From NCBI RefSeq assembly GCF_900099965.1, contig NZ_FNDJ01000037.1, forward strand, positions 72,063 through 108,946: a DNA stretch of 36,884 nt, in the 5' to 3' direction. Under the pieces are notes generated by a model. It worked only from the letters and a program-made list of their open reading frames with translations. It had not been told where the DNA came from and ran no database searches. Both the position numbers and the translations under genes were made by a program. Shown in pieces: positions 1-8,076 of this stretch (the stretch's first letter is position 1; every line of letters begins with the position of its first letter). This DNA comes from Nonomuraea jiangxiensis. GTDB lineage: Bacteria; Actinomycetota; Actinomycetes; Streptosporangiales; Streptosporangiaceae.

Positions 1-221
1 GGCGGTCGCTTCGCTACCTGGCTCCCCAGAGCATCCCGTCGTGCGGGCGGCCTTCTCGTTGCCCGGCTCTTGAGCGCCTCGTCTGGCGTGGGGCCTTCGC
101 GGTGTGGGTGCTGGAGGGCCTCGTCTGGCGTGGGCCTTCTTGGTGCCCGGCTCCCCGGGGCGTCCTGTCCGTTGGGCGGCCGCTTCGCTACTTGGCTCCC
201 CAGAACTTCCCGTCGGGCGGG
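1..221. repeat. Degenerate direct repeats left of the two-component system
   Basis: Bases 1-47 recur with few changes at 175-221 (period 174), and a 15-base block GCCTCGTCTGGCGTG occurs at 76-90 and again at 118-132 (period 42). No reading frame here resembles a known protein. I see no convincing gene between 1 and 558. The block may be decayed coding sequence or intergenic repeat DNA; it continues off the left edge. Confidence 0.55.
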
Positions 222-443
222 TGGTCTCCTCGGTGCCCGGCTCCCCGCAGCGCGCTGTCCGGCGGGGCGGCATCATCCGTGCTTCGTGCCCGAAGGCGCT
301 TCACGTGGTGTGGGACGTGGTGGACTGCCCGGCGGGCGGGGACACGCGTCGAACGCTGCTTGCTGGTAGCGCGCCACCTGCGGGAATGAGTGATCTCCAT
401 GCCGAATGGCCGTCGTCGCCGAGCATTCACGGTCCGAGGAGTC

Positions 444-574
444 GGTCCAGGGGGTTGGTCTGATCGGTCAGGGCCGACCGGGGGGTTGATCTGATCAGTC
501 AGGGGCTGTCGGGGGGTGGTCTTTCGGTCACGGGCGGTCGGGGGGTTGGTGTTGTTGGTCAGGGGTGGTCGGGG
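444..574. repeat. G-rich tandem repeat, ~31-bp unit
   Basis: Imperfect units start at 444, 466, 497, 526 and 557, so successive full units are about 31, 29 and 31 bp. Each has the layout GGTCAGGG, then GGTCGGGGGG, then TTGGTCTGATC. The last unit contains the stop codon of the response regulator gene (559-561) and feeds its His-Pro-Asp repeat tail. Closely spaced G runs on the + strand could form G-quadruplexes; that is inference. Confidence 0.7.
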
Positions 575-1278
575 TGGTCGGGGTGGGTGGGGAGGGTGGC
601 GAGGCCGGTTTCGTAGGCCGCTATGACGAGTTGGGCGCGGTCGCGGGCCGGCAGTTTGGCGAGTAGGCGCCCGATGTGGGTCTTCACCGTGCCGATCGTG
701 AGGTGGAGGTGCTCCGCGATCTCGGTGTTGGACAGGCCCCTGCCGATCAGGGTGAGGACGTCCCGTTCGCGTTGTGTGATGCCGTCCAGGCTTCTGAGGG
801 GTGGCGTATGCGGGGGGCTCTGGAGGAACTCGGCGATGAGCCGGCGGGTGACCGTCGGGGCGAGCAGGGCCTCGCCGGCGGCGACCACCCGGATCGCGGT
901 GAGGAGCTCGGCTGCCGTGGTGCTCTTGATCAGGAAGCCGCTCGCGCCCGCCCGCAGCGCCGCGTAGACGTATTCGTCCAGGTCGAAGGTGGTCAGGATA
1001 AGTACGTGCACGCCGTCGCTCTGCGGGTCGGCACAGATCCTCCGGGTCGCCTCGATGCCGTCCATGTCGGGCATGCGGATGTCCATGAGGACGACGTCGG
1101 GGCGCTGCCGACGGGCCAGGGACACGGCCTCGGCGCCGGTGCCCGCCTCGCCGACGGTCACCAGTCCTGGAGTGCTGTCGATGAGGACCTTGAAGCTGTC
1201 ACGCACCAGCACCTGGTCCTCGGCGAGCAGGACCCGGACGGGCGGGGCCGGATCGGAGGGTGACATGTCCGAGCTCAC
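559..1278 (-). CDS. NarL/FixJ-family response regulator (LuxR-type HTH)
   Basis: DNA-binding response regulator of 239 aa, the usual size for the family. The receiver domain (about 14-130) shows the acidic pocket E20/D21 and the phospho-acceptor D66 in VLMDIRMPDMDG. The LuxR/GerE helix-turn-helix lies at about 165-230 (TQRERDVLTLIGRGLSNTEIA). The GTG start overlaps the kinase stop by four bases (GTGA), so the two genes are translationally coupled and this protein is presumably the output of that kinase. An internal ATG (1266) would remove only the first four residues. The C-terminus ends in a His-Pro-Asp repeat read out of the adjacent G-rich tandem repeat, and is probably a recent extension. 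The regulated genes are unknown. Confidence 0.93.
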   Translation of the reverse strand: MSSDMSPSDPAPPVRVLLAEDQVLVRDSFKVLIDSTPGLVTVGEAGTGAEAVSLARRQRPDVVLMDIRMPDMDGIEATRRICADPQSDGVHVLILTTFDLDEYVYAALRAGASGFLIKSTTAAELLTAIRVVAAGEALLAPTVTRRLIAEFLQSPPHTPPLRSLDGITQRERDVLTLIGRGLSNTEIAEHLHLTIGTVKTHIGRLLAKLPARDRAQLVIAAYETGLATLPTHPDHPDHP

Positions 1279-2483
1279 GCCGACGTCCCCACCGGTGAGT
1301 AAGGCAGGCGGGCCGACACCTGGAAGCCTCCGCCGGGCCGGGGACCCGCGCTGAACGTGCCCTCGAACATCGCCGCCCGCTCCCGCATCCCGATCAGGCC
1401 ATGGCCGCCCAGCCCCGTACGGCGCGGCTCGCGGTGCGCCTCGGGACCGCTGTCGACGACCTCTATCGAGACCTGGCCCGCGTCGATCTCCACGGTCACC
1501 GAGCAGCGGGTGGGCGCCGCGTGGGTGACGGCGTTGGTCAGGGCCTCCTGCACGATCCGGTATGCCGTCAGGGCGACCGCGGGAGGTAACGCGGCCTCGC
1601 CCCGCATGGTCAGCTCGGTGTCTAGCCCGGCGGATCTGGCCTGGTGCACGAGGCCGGGCAGGTCGTCCATCCCGGGCACGGGCACCAGGGTGTCGTCAGG
1701 GTCGTCGCCGTCGGAGCGCAGGAGGCCGAGGACGCGGCGGATCTCGGTGAGCGTGCTTTGACTCGTCTGCTCGATGACCGCCATCGCGGCGCGAACCTCC
1801 TGAGGGTGGGTGTCGGCGACATGGTTGGCGACGGTGGCCTTGATCGCTATCAGGCTCATGCTGTGCCCGATGACGTCGTGCAACTCCCGGGCGATGCGTC
1901 TGCGCTCGTCGGCCACCGCGGCGTCGGCGAGGTGGCGGGCGAGGCGGGCGCTCATGTGCCGCTTCCAGCGCACCGTCGCCCCGGCCACCCAGCAGGCGGT
2001 CAGCGACAGGACGATCAACCCGGTCTCCACCGGCCACAACGCCGGGAACTCGCTGGGCGCCGGCGCGGGCGGCAGGGTGGGGAGCACCTGCGCGTAGAAG
2101 GTCAGCACGGCCGCGACCGCGCCGGCGACGCACACCGCCAGGACCGCCGCCGCCCGGCTGACCGGAACGGTCGAGGCGAACAGGTAGAGCACGAGCGCGA
2201 CCGGGAAGAACGCCACCGAGACCGCGCCCGCCGGGACGGCGCCGGCCATGGTCGCCAGCACCGCGGCGGCACCCGCGATGGAGAGGGCGAGCCCCGGGCG
2301 GCGGCGCCGGATCGCGACGGGCAGGCTCACCATCGCCGCGACCGGCCAGGCCGACCAGGTGGGCCACCCCGACGACGAGCCCGGTGGATCGATGATCGCC
2401 CAAGCCACGAATAGGGTCGAGGCGGCCGCCGCCACGGAATCGGCGATGATCCCCGTGCCAAGCCGTCGCCATGCCCTGTTCAT
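1275..2483 (-). CDS. Sensor histidine kinase, HisKA_3 family (NarL-type partner)
   Basis: Membrane sensor kinase, about 402 aa. The N-terminal half carries about five hydrophobic segments with no large extracellular domain. It is followed by the HisKA_3 dimerisation box with the phosphorylated histidine in RRRIARELHDVIGHS, then a HATPase_c domain with the N box VQEALTNAVTHA and a G-rich box (GLGGHGLIGMRERA). I chose ATG 2483 (MNRAWRRLG) because the in-frame region upstream to 2594 is Pro/Arg-rich and unlike the family. It sits directly upstream of, and overlaps, the response regulator, forming a classic two-gene operon. The stimulus cannot be read from the sequence; this architecture is common for envelope-stress or antibiotic sensing in actinomycetes. 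Confidence 0.92.
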   Translation of the reverse strand: MNRAWRRLGTGIIADSVAAAASTLFVAWAIIDPPGSSSGWPTWSAWPVAAMVSLPVAIRRRRPGLALSIAGAAAVLATMAGAVPAGAVSVAFFPVALVLYLFASTVPVSRAAAVLAVCVAGAVAAVLTFYAQVLPTLPPAPAPSEFPALWPVETGLIVLSLTACWVAGATVRWKRHMSARLARHLADAAVADERRRIARELHDVIGHSMSLIAIKATVANHVADTHPQEVRAAMAVIEQTSQSTLTEIRRVLGLLRSDGDDPDDTLVPVPGMDDLPGLVHQARSAGLDTELTMRGEAALPPAVALTAYRIVQEALTNAVTHAAPTRCSVTVEIDAGQVSIEVVDSGPEAHREPRRTGLGGHGLIGMRERAAMFEGTFSAGPRPGGGFQVSARLPYSPVGTSA

Positions 2484-2623
2484 GTTGGGGAACGTATCGC
2501 GAGGCGGGGACGCCCGGCATCTGACTACGGTCGGATCCTGTGCGTCAACCCCAGGTAGGACGGACGCGGCGGGTCCAGGAGTCGGCAAGGACAAAACCCG
2601 CCGGGGCGGTCAAGGCTGGAGGG

Positions 2624-3121
2624 TCACAAGCCCAGCCGTACGGGTGGGGACGGAACCTCGTCGGCGATCAGCGCCGCCAACGGCGTGGCCAGGTCGCGTG
2701 GCGAGAACAGGTCGGGGCCGCGGTAGCTCGCGATGTCCGGCAGTGGCCACCAGCGGAATTCGACGATGAGCTCGGCAGCGAGTTCGGCGGCGGACAGCGA
2801 GCCGCGGGGGTGGAACGATGCGGTTCGGACCAGGAAGAAGTCGTTGATCACTCCGTCATGGCCCTCCGTGTGTTCACGGTCGATGACCACCTGGTGCCAG
2901 ACGTGCGGTGGGTCCGCCTCGATCGCGAGTCCCACTTCCTCGCGCAGCTCCCGGCGGAGGGCGGTGAGAGGAGCTTCGCCGGGCTCGATGCCTCCACCGG
3001 GCGTCACCCACACGACGATCCTCCCGGCCGGCCGGGGAACGTCCAAGCGGCACAGCAGGATGCGGTCGGCTTCGTCCAGAATGATCGCGCGGACCGCGTG
3101 ACGCGGACGTACCAAGGTCAT
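2624..3121 (-). CDS. NUDIX hydrolase
   Basis: 165 aa. A full Nudix box (G-x5-E-x7-REUxEExGU) occupies residues 43-65, with the Mg-binding RELREEVGL core at 57-65. The family hydrolyses nucleoside diphosphates linked to another moiety; the substrate cannot be predicted here. The N-terminal sequence (RPRHAVRAIILDEADRILL) is the usual first strand of actinobacterial NUDIX proteins, supporting the ATG start at 3121. It is probably monocistronic, with a 127-bp gap to the GrpB-like gene upstream. Confidence 0.9.
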   Translation of the reverse strand: MTLVRPRHAVRAIILDEADRILLCRLDVPRPAGRIVVWVTPGGGIEPGEAPLTALRRELREEVGLAIEADPPHVWHQVVIDREHTEGHDGVINDFFLVRTASFHPRGSLSAAELAAELIVEFRWWPLPDIASYRGPDLFSPRDLATPLAALIADEVPSPPVRLGL

Positions 3122-3248
3122 CCGCGCATGCTAACCGTCCGTACATGAGCCGGCGGGGATCGTGGCCTCGGCGCGGCGAGGTGGAGCTGCGAGAGACCGT
3201 CCGGCGCGCTGTGCGACGGGTCGGCCTGTGGGATTCTGAGCGAACGGG

Positions 3249-3794
3249 TCAGGCGTCGCTGGGGCCCGGGCGCCAGCCGATGTTCTGAGCCCACGTGTCG
3301 GCGCGGCGCACGATCTCCCAGACGAAGGGCTCCTTGGCGAGGACGTATCCCTGCCTGTCGTCGCGGAACCGGCGCGCGCACCGCCGCTTCGCCTGCGCGA
3401 ACTCGGCCGTCTCGGCGGGGTGGGCGCGCAGGTAGTCGCGGAACAGCAGGGGCAGTTGCTGGGAGAAGCTGCCCAGCTCGCGCACGTGGATGTGGGTACG
3501 GCGACCGCCTGGCGCCTCACGGAAGTACCGCTTGGTCAGCTCCGGGTTGTCGGCCCGGTGCACCAGGCCGAGCCGCTCCAGCGGAGCCTTGTAGGCGGCC
3601 AGCGGTTGCAGCGAGCGTACCGAGATCTGGATGTCGATGATCGGCTTGGCGGCCAGGCCGGGCACCGATGTCGAGCCGATGTGATCGACCCGCACCGCGA
3701 CGTCACCGAGCGCCCCACGCAGTGTGGACCCGAGCGCGGAGAACTCGGCCTGCCAGGCCGGGTCGTGGTCCACGATCTCGACCGGCTCTCCCAT
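3249..3794 (-). CDS. GrpB family protein (UPF0157, nucleotidyltransferase-like)
   Basis: 181 aa. It matches the GrpB/UPF0157 family across its length: EIVDHDPAWQAEF near the start, the hallmark DHIGSTSVPGLAAKPIIDI at about 37-55, and a basic C-terminal helix with RDYLRAHP. The family has a nucleotidyltransferase-like fold but no settled function. I chose ATG 3794, preceded by a GGTGG-like site, because the upstream in-frame extension is arginine-rich shadow sequence over the neighbouring gene. It starts 20 bp after the M20 peptidase stop on the same strand, so the two are probably co-transcribed. Confidence 0.88.
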   Translation of the reverse strand: MGEPVEIVDHDPAWQAEFSALGSTLRGALGDVAVRVDHIGSTSVPGLAAKPIIDIQISVRSLQPLAAYKAPLERLGLVHRADNPELTKRYFREAPGGRRTHIHVRELGSFSQQLPLLFRDYLRAHPAETAEFAQAKRRCARRFRDDRQGYVLAKEPFVWEIVRRADTWAQNIGWRPGPSDA

Positions 3795-3814
3795 GCCCGC
3801 CACCTTAACCGGCC

Positions 3815-5029
3815 TCAGTTCAGCAGGTCGGCGGCGTAGAGGGCGTACACGGCGGCGCAGCGGCGCATCGCGGCCTCGTCGATGTACTCGTCGGGGCCGT
3901 GGGAAACGTCCAGGCGGCCCGCGCCGTAGCCGAAGGCGGGGATGCCGAGCTGCGCGTACCAGCGGATCTCCAGGATGCCCGCGCACATCTCGAAGCGGGC
4001 GGGGCTGCCCTCGACCTCCTTGACGACCCGGGCGAGGGCGGTGGCCGCCGGATGGTCCTGGTCCGTGCCGGCGCTGGGCTGCAGCTGGGTGGTCCGGATG
4101 GAGATGTCGGCGCCGACCTGCCCGGCCGCCGTCTCGATGATGTCGATCAGGCGCTTGAGCTCGACCTCCGGGTCCTCTTCCGGGTTGTAGCGGCCGTCGA
4201 TGGTGAAGTGCGCCGACCCCGGCACGACGTTGAAGTTGGAGCCGCTGCCGGACAGGCCGCCGATCACGATCATGGTGCCGGGGGAGTCACCGGGGTTCAT
4301 CGGCAGGCCGGTGTGCCGGGCGGCCATCTCGGCGGCGTACCGCTCGACCGGCCGGGCGATGTGCAGCATGTGCTGGAAGGCGTTGACGCCCAGGTGGGCC
4401 TGTCCGACGTGGGCCTCGCGGCCGTGGACGTCGACCCGGAGGGAGACGGCGCCGCGGGCCGCGTTCCAGATGCCGCCGCCGCTGGGCTCCGCGGTGAGCA
4501 TGGCCAGCGCGGAGGGGTCGATCAGGCCGGCGGCGCGCAGGTGCCCGGCGCCCACCACGCTGCCGGTCTCCTCGTCGCACACCAGGTGCACGACGATCCG
4601 CCCGCCGCCGAGCAGCCCCAGCTCCTTGGCGGCGGCGGCGCCGTAGAGCATGCTGACGATCCCGCCCTTCATGTCCGCCGTGCCGCGCCCGATGATCCTT
4701 CCGTCCCGGCGTTCGGCGGTGAACTGTTCGCGGTCCTGGGCGGGCACCACGTCGAAGTGGCCGTGGAAGTACATGAGCCTGCCGCCGTCGCCCGCGGTGC
4801 CGCGTACGACGCACGGGTCGTCGAGCTCGCCCGACGGGCCGGCGACGTCGAGGAGCTCGGGGGAGAGGCCGAGCCGGTCCATCTCCTCGCGCAGGACCCG
4901 CGCGCAGCGGCCCAGCGCGCGCCCGGGCGGGTTCTCGGAGTCGATGGCCACGAGGCGCTCCAGCAGCCGGGCCATGTCCTCGGCCCGCTCGTCCAGCCAG
5001 GCGGACACGAGGGCGACGCGATCCTTCAT
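3815..5029 (-). CDS. M20 family metallopeptidase (ArgE/DapE/CPG2-like)
   Basis: 404 aa zinc hydrolase. Metal-site residues are visible: H91 and D93 in FHGHFDVVP, bridging D119 in RGTADMKGG, catalytic and ligand E153/E154 in CDEETGS, and a late His in VSHGPDEY. A dimerisation (lid) domain lies at about 190-310. The family cleaves amide bonds of N-acyl amino acids or small peptides; the precise substrate is unknown. An AAGGGG ribosome site precedes ATG 5029. The gene is divergent from an Lrp/AsnC regulator across 149 bp holding a perfect inverted repeat, so amino-acid-responsive control by that regulator is likely (inference). Confidence 0.92.
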   Translation of the reverse strand: MKDRVALVSAWLDERAEDMARLLERLVAIDSENPPGRALGRCARVLREEMDRLGLSPELLDVAGPSGELDDPCVVRGTAGDGGRLMYFHGHFDVVPAQDREQFTAERRDGRIIGRGTADMKGGIVSMLYGAAAAKELGLLGGGRIVVHLVCDEETGSVVGAGHLRAAGLIDPSALAMLTAEPSGGGIWNAARGAVSLRVDVHGREAHVGQAHLGVNAFQHMLHIARPVERYAAEMAARHTGLPMNPGDSPGTMIVIGGLSGSGSNFNVVPGSAHFTIDGRYNPEEDPEVELKRLIDIIETAAGQVGADISIRTTQLQPSAGTDQDHPAATALARVVKEVEGSPARFEMCAGILEIRWYAQLGIPAFGYGAGRLDVSHGPDEYIDEAAMRRCAAVYALYAADLLN

Positions 5030-5055
5030 GAGTGATTACCCCTTCGCGACGTGGT

Positions 5056-5149
5056 CATATGAGGCTCGCGGCCCGTGGCGGGGGCGGCCGATGTCCAGGT
5101 AAAAGGGCAGCTGCTGCGGGTAATTCTAGGTTGAAATCGGCCTCATATG
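5056..5149. promoter_or_regulatory. Candidate Lrp operator pair (inverted 10-mers)
   Basis: CATATGAGGC at 5056-5065 is repeated exactly in inverted orientation at 5140-5149 (GCCTCATATG). The centres are 84 bp apart, close to eight helical turns. The pair lies in the intergenic region between the M20 peptidase and the Lrp/AsnC gene; each half contains the palindrome CATATG. Such phased sites suit wrapping or looping by an Lrp octamer. Binding is inferred. Confidence 0.6.
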
Positions 5150-5178
5150 GTTTCCAGTTCTGCCGATATGGTGCGGTG

Positions 5179-5637
5179 ATGGGCAATGAACATGTACTCG
5201 ATGCCATTGATCGAGAAATATTGTTTCAGCTCCAGCAGGACGGCCGGTTGACCAATGTGGAGCTCGCCCGGCGGGTGGGGCTCACCCCGCCGCCCTGCCT
5301 GCGCCGGGTCAAACGCCTGGAGGAGGCGGGCATCATCAGCGGCTACCGGGCCACGGTCAACCACGAGCTGCTCGGGGGCGGCCTGGAGGTCATCGTCTCC
5401 ATCGAGGTCTCCGTGAGCGACCTGAAGACCCTGGAGGAGTTGGAGAGGACCATCGCCGCTTACGACGAGGTCGTCGAGTTCCGCCGGTTGTTCGCCACGC
5501 CCGACTATCACCTGCGCGTTCTCGTCGCCGACTACGCCGCCTACGAGGCCTTCCAGACGGGGAAGATCATCGGTATTCCCGGCGTGGCCCGGGTGATCTC
5601 CCAGCCCACCATGAAGAAGATCAAGGTCCTCGACTGA
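5179..5637 (+). CDS. Lrp/AsnC family transcriptional regulator
   Basis: 152 aa. The N-terminal winged HTH (LDAIDREILFQLQQDGRLTN, then VELARRVGLTPPPCLRRVKRL) is followed by a RAM/AsnC ligand-binding domain with the usual VSDLKTLEELERTI helix and a DYHLRVLVADYAAYE strand. This is the normal family size, and the ATG at 5179 begins exactly where the family does; the 49 upstream in-frame residues are not family-like. It lies divergent from the M20 peptidase and is the natural regulator of it and of itself through the inverted repeat between them. Its stop codon directly abuts that of the convergent kinase gene. Confidence 0.93.
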   Translation: MGNEHVLDAIDREILFQLQQDGRLTNVELARRVGLTPPPCLRRVKRLEEAGIISGYRATVNHELLGGGLEVIVSIEVSVSDLKTLEELERTIAAYDEVVEFRRLFATPDYHLRVLVADYAAYEAFQTGKIIGIPGVARVISQPTMKKIKVLD

Positions 5638-6774
5638 TCACCCAGGGATCCGCGCCCTGACCAGGAAGCCTCCGCCGTCCTCGGCGCTGGTCCGCAGCGT
5701 GCCGCCGAGCAGCTCGACGCGTTCCCGCAACCCCACCAGGCCCCAGCCCGCGCCGGGCAGCTCCTCCCGCGCCGCGCCCGGCGCGTCGTTGCGCACCTCC
5801 ACCTCCAGCGCGTCTGGCCCGTAACGGAGGCGTACGTCCGTGCCCACGTCCCCGGCATGCTTGTGCACGTTGGTGAGCGCCTCCTGCACCACCCGGTACG
5901 CCGTCCGCTCCACGGTCGTCTCCACCGGCCGTATCTCACCCTCGTCATGCCGGGTCACCGCGATGCCCAGGGCGCGGGACTGGTCCAGCAGCCGGTCCAG
6001 GTCGTCCAGCGTGGGCGGCGGCCGCAGCCGGTCCAGGTCGCCCGCCTGGCCGGGTGACGGCGGGGAGCGCAGCACGCCGAGCACGTCGCGCAGGTTGGTC
6101 AGGGCCTCCCGCCCGATCCCGCCGATCAGCGCCGCGGCCCGGGCCGTCTCCTCGTCGGCCGCCCGCACCTCCAGCGCCCCGGCGTGCAGCACGATCAGCG
6201 ACACCCGGTGCGCGACCACGTCGTGCATCTCCCTGGCGATCCTGGCCCGCTCCTGCGCCCTGGCCTGCTCGGCCCGCATGACCTGCTCGTGTTCCAGCCG
6301 CTCGGCGCGTTCCCTGGCCGCCGCCAGCACCTCACGCCTGGCCCGGGTCCACAACCCGAGCGCCAGCGGCAACCCGATCATCGCCAGTGCCATCACCAGC
6401 GTGTTCCCGAACGCGCCCGTGACGATCGCGTACGTCCCTCCATGGACCTGGCCCACCGCCACGGAGAGCCCGATCGCGACCCCCGACCCGCCGACATAGG
6501 CGGCCAGGTGACCACGCCCGCGCAGGGACCTGCCGGCGAAGTAGGTGGCCACCAGCAGCGGCGGCCACAACACCAGCCAGGCGTAGGCGACGGCGCCCAC
6601 CACGGCCAGCGGCCACCAGGACCGCCGCGCGTACCAGGCGGCCACGCCCGTGACGGCGGCGATCGCGACCAGCGCCGGGAGCGGCAGGCCCGACCGGACC
6701 CCGCCCTGTCCGTGGAGGGAGAACAGCGTGAGCGTGCCCACACCCGCGCCGAGTAGTGCGAACCGCATGGCCAC
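5638..6774 (-). CDS. Orphan sensor histidine kinase (HisKA_3)
   Basis: 378 aa. There are about five membrane segments in residues 1-145, a coiled linker rich in Arg/Glu/Ala, then the phosphorylated His in RARIAREMHDVVAHR and a HATPase_c domain (VQEALTNVHKHA; GWGLVGLRERVELLGG). No response regulator gene is adjacent, unlike the NarL-type pair at 559-2483. The start is GTG 6774, with ATG 6768 equally possible; no clear ribosome site is seen. The stop (5638-5640) is read from the same TGATCA palindrome that ends the convergent Lrp gene, leaving no gap between them. Confidence 0.9.
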   Translation of the reverse strand: MAMRFALLGAGVGTLTLFSLHGQGGVRSGLPLPALVAIAAVTGVAAWYARRSWWPLAVVGAVAYAWLVLWPPLLVATYFAGRSLRGRGHLAAYVGGSGVAIGLSVAVGQVHGGTYAIVTGAFGNTLVMALAMIGLPLALGLWTRARREVLAAARERAERLEHEQVMRAEQARAQERARIAREMHDVVAHRVSLIVLHAGALEVRAADEETARAAALIGGIGREALTNLRDVLGVLRSPPSPGQAGDLDRLRPPPTLDDLDRLLDQSRALGIAVTRHDEGEIRPVETTVERTAYRVVQEALTNVHKHAGDVGTDVRLRYGPDALEVEVRNDAPGAAREELPGAGWGLVGLRERVELLGGTLRTSAEDGGGFLVRARIPG

Positions 6775-6801
6775 AGCGTATGGGGCGGTCCGGAAGGGAC
6801 G

Positions 6802-6933
6802 TTACGACGAAAGTGGCAAGCGGCGGCCCATGACGTCAGAGCGGACGCCGGTAGCGCCGAAGCGGTAGTAGTGCGCGACCTCGTCCCGCTCCGGGTGGAA
6901 GACGTCCTGGTCGCCGTCCCCCTGGCGGGTCAT
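6802..6933 (-). pseudogene. Remnant of a ferritin-like (iminophenyl-pyruvate synthase type) protein
   Basis: A 43-codon frame begins ATG ACC CGC CAG and reads QGDGDQDVF followed by RDEVAHYYRF. That pattern (a QGEG motif, then E-x-x-HYxRF) resembles the metal-ligand helix of the PF12902 ferritin-like family, but the surrounding ~250 residues are absent. It begins 5 bp after the stop of the 72-aa gene. It may be a decayed fragment or a chance resemblance in a short frame. Confidence 0.35.
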
Positions 6934-6938
6934 GGGCG

Positions 6939-7157
6939 TCAGCCGTGCGGGGAGTCGTCCTCCAGGACCTCGACCGCGTCGAGCAGGCCGCGCAGGCCGA
7001 TCTCCTCGCTCTCGGCCTCCATCGGGTCGAACAGCCATTCGCTGACCGGCAGGTCGGCCGCCTGCTCCGGATGGCTCGCCGCTGCCAGGGTCACTTCCGC
7101 CTCGACCTCGACGTGGAGCTCGTACAGGAACCGCTTCTCGCCGTCCGGGGCGCTCAT
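6939..7157 (-). CDS. Small acidic hypothetical protein
   Basis: 72 aa, strongly acidic (Glu/Asp clusters toward the C-terminus), with no Cys, membrane segment or recognisable motif. A strong GGAGGAAAG ribosome site sits just ahead of the ATG, and third positions are almost all G or C, so I regard it as a true gene. It starts 40 bp after the stop of the upstream SDR gene on the same strand and may be co-transcribed with it. Function unknown. Confidence 0.7.
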   Translation of the reverse strand: MSAPDGEKRFLYELHVEVEAEVTLAAASHPEQAADLPVSEWLFDPMEAESEEIGLRGLLDAVEVLEDDSPHG

Positions 7158-7197
7158 CTTTCCTCCATGGGGGCTTGAGTGGATGTCCGGCGGCCTG

Positions 7198-7953
7198 CTA
7201 CTTGCGGACCTCGTCCCGGCCGGGCCATTCGCTGTAGCGGATCAGGCCCCGGGTTGCGTCGTCGTCCGGAACCAAGGACCGCTCCAGCACCTCGGATCCG
7301 AAGTAGTGAGCGTGCGGGTCGGAGACCACCTCGCGGGGGTCGTTCCAGTGGGCCAGCGCGTCGCGGAAGAACTCGTCCATCCGGAACACCTCGGGTCCGC
7401 CCACCTCGATCCTGCCGTTCAGCGGCGCCCCCACCGCGACCCGGCCGACCGCCTGCGCGACGTCGTCGCCCGCCATGGGCTGGAAGAGCACGGGCGCCAT
7501 CCGCACCTTGCCGTCGACCGTCGCCTCGTCGGCGATGCGCCGGACGAACTCGAAGAACTGGGTGGCGTGCACGAGCGAGAACGGGATCCCCGACTCCGCG
7601 ATCAGCCTCTCTTGAGCGATCTTCGCCCGGAAGTAGGCGTTCCCGGGCGGCCGCTCCGTGCCCACCACCGACAGCGCGACGTGGTGGCCGACGCCGGCCT
7701 CCTTCTCCGCGGCGATCAGGTTGCGGGTGGAGGTGGTGAAGAAGTCCAGGACGGCCTGCTCCTCGAAGGAGGGGGAGTTCGACACGTCGATCACCACCGC
7801 CGCGTCCTTCAGCACCTCGGGCAGCCCCTCGCCGGTGAGGGTGTTCACGCCGGTGTTCGGCGCGGCCGCGACCGCCTCGTGACCGTGCTCGCCCAGCTTC
7901 GTCACGAGTTTCGATCCGATCAGGCCGGTCCCGCCGATTACCACGATCTTCAT
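7198..7953 (-). CDS. SDR family oxidoreductase, NmrA-like NAD(P)-binding
   Basis: 251 aa atypical short-chain dehydrogenase fold. The dinucleotide motif GGTGLIG is at residues 7-13. The family path continues with ALSVVGTERPP, YFRAKIAQERLI (Tyr/Lys region) and SLVHATQFFEF. These proteins bind NAD(P) and act as reductases or redox sensors; no substrate can be assigned. A GGAAGG site precedes ATG 7953. A similar protein is encoded at 15389-16192 (YYRDTLAVERLI, TVQRSTQFHDL), so the window holds two paralogues. Confidence 0.88.
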   Translation of the reverse strand: MKIVVIGGTGLIGSKLVTKLGEHGHEAVAAAPNTGVNTLTGEGLPEVLKDAAVVIDVSNSPSFEEQAVLDFFTTSTRNLIAAEKEAGVGHHVALSVVGTERPPGNAYFRAKIAQERLIAESGIPFSLVHATQFFEFVRRIADEATVDGKVRMAPVLFQPMAGDDVAQAVGRVAVGAPLNGRIEVGGPEVFRMDEFFRDALAHWNDPREVVSDPHAHYFGSEVLERSLVPDDDATRGLIRYSEWPGRDEVRK

Positions 7954-8076
7954 AACTGACCTTCCCTGGTTCGCCGGGGCGCCTCATCGCCGACCGGTCG
8001 CCAGCTAAGACCGGGTGGCCGCTGGAGTTGTGACAACCGGCGAGAACTTCTTTCCCCGGCTGCGGGAACCGCCCGG

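Noticed and set aside
1644..2414. Long open frames antisense to the kinase and many other genes
   Set aside because: They are Arg/Gly/Pro/Ala-rich shadows produced by GC-rich third positions and have no motifs or ribosome sites.
3854..5035. 378-aa frame antisense to the M20 peptidase
   Set aside because: The opposite strand holds a full M20 family protein with all metal ligands; this frame is Gly/Ala/Val-rich shadow.
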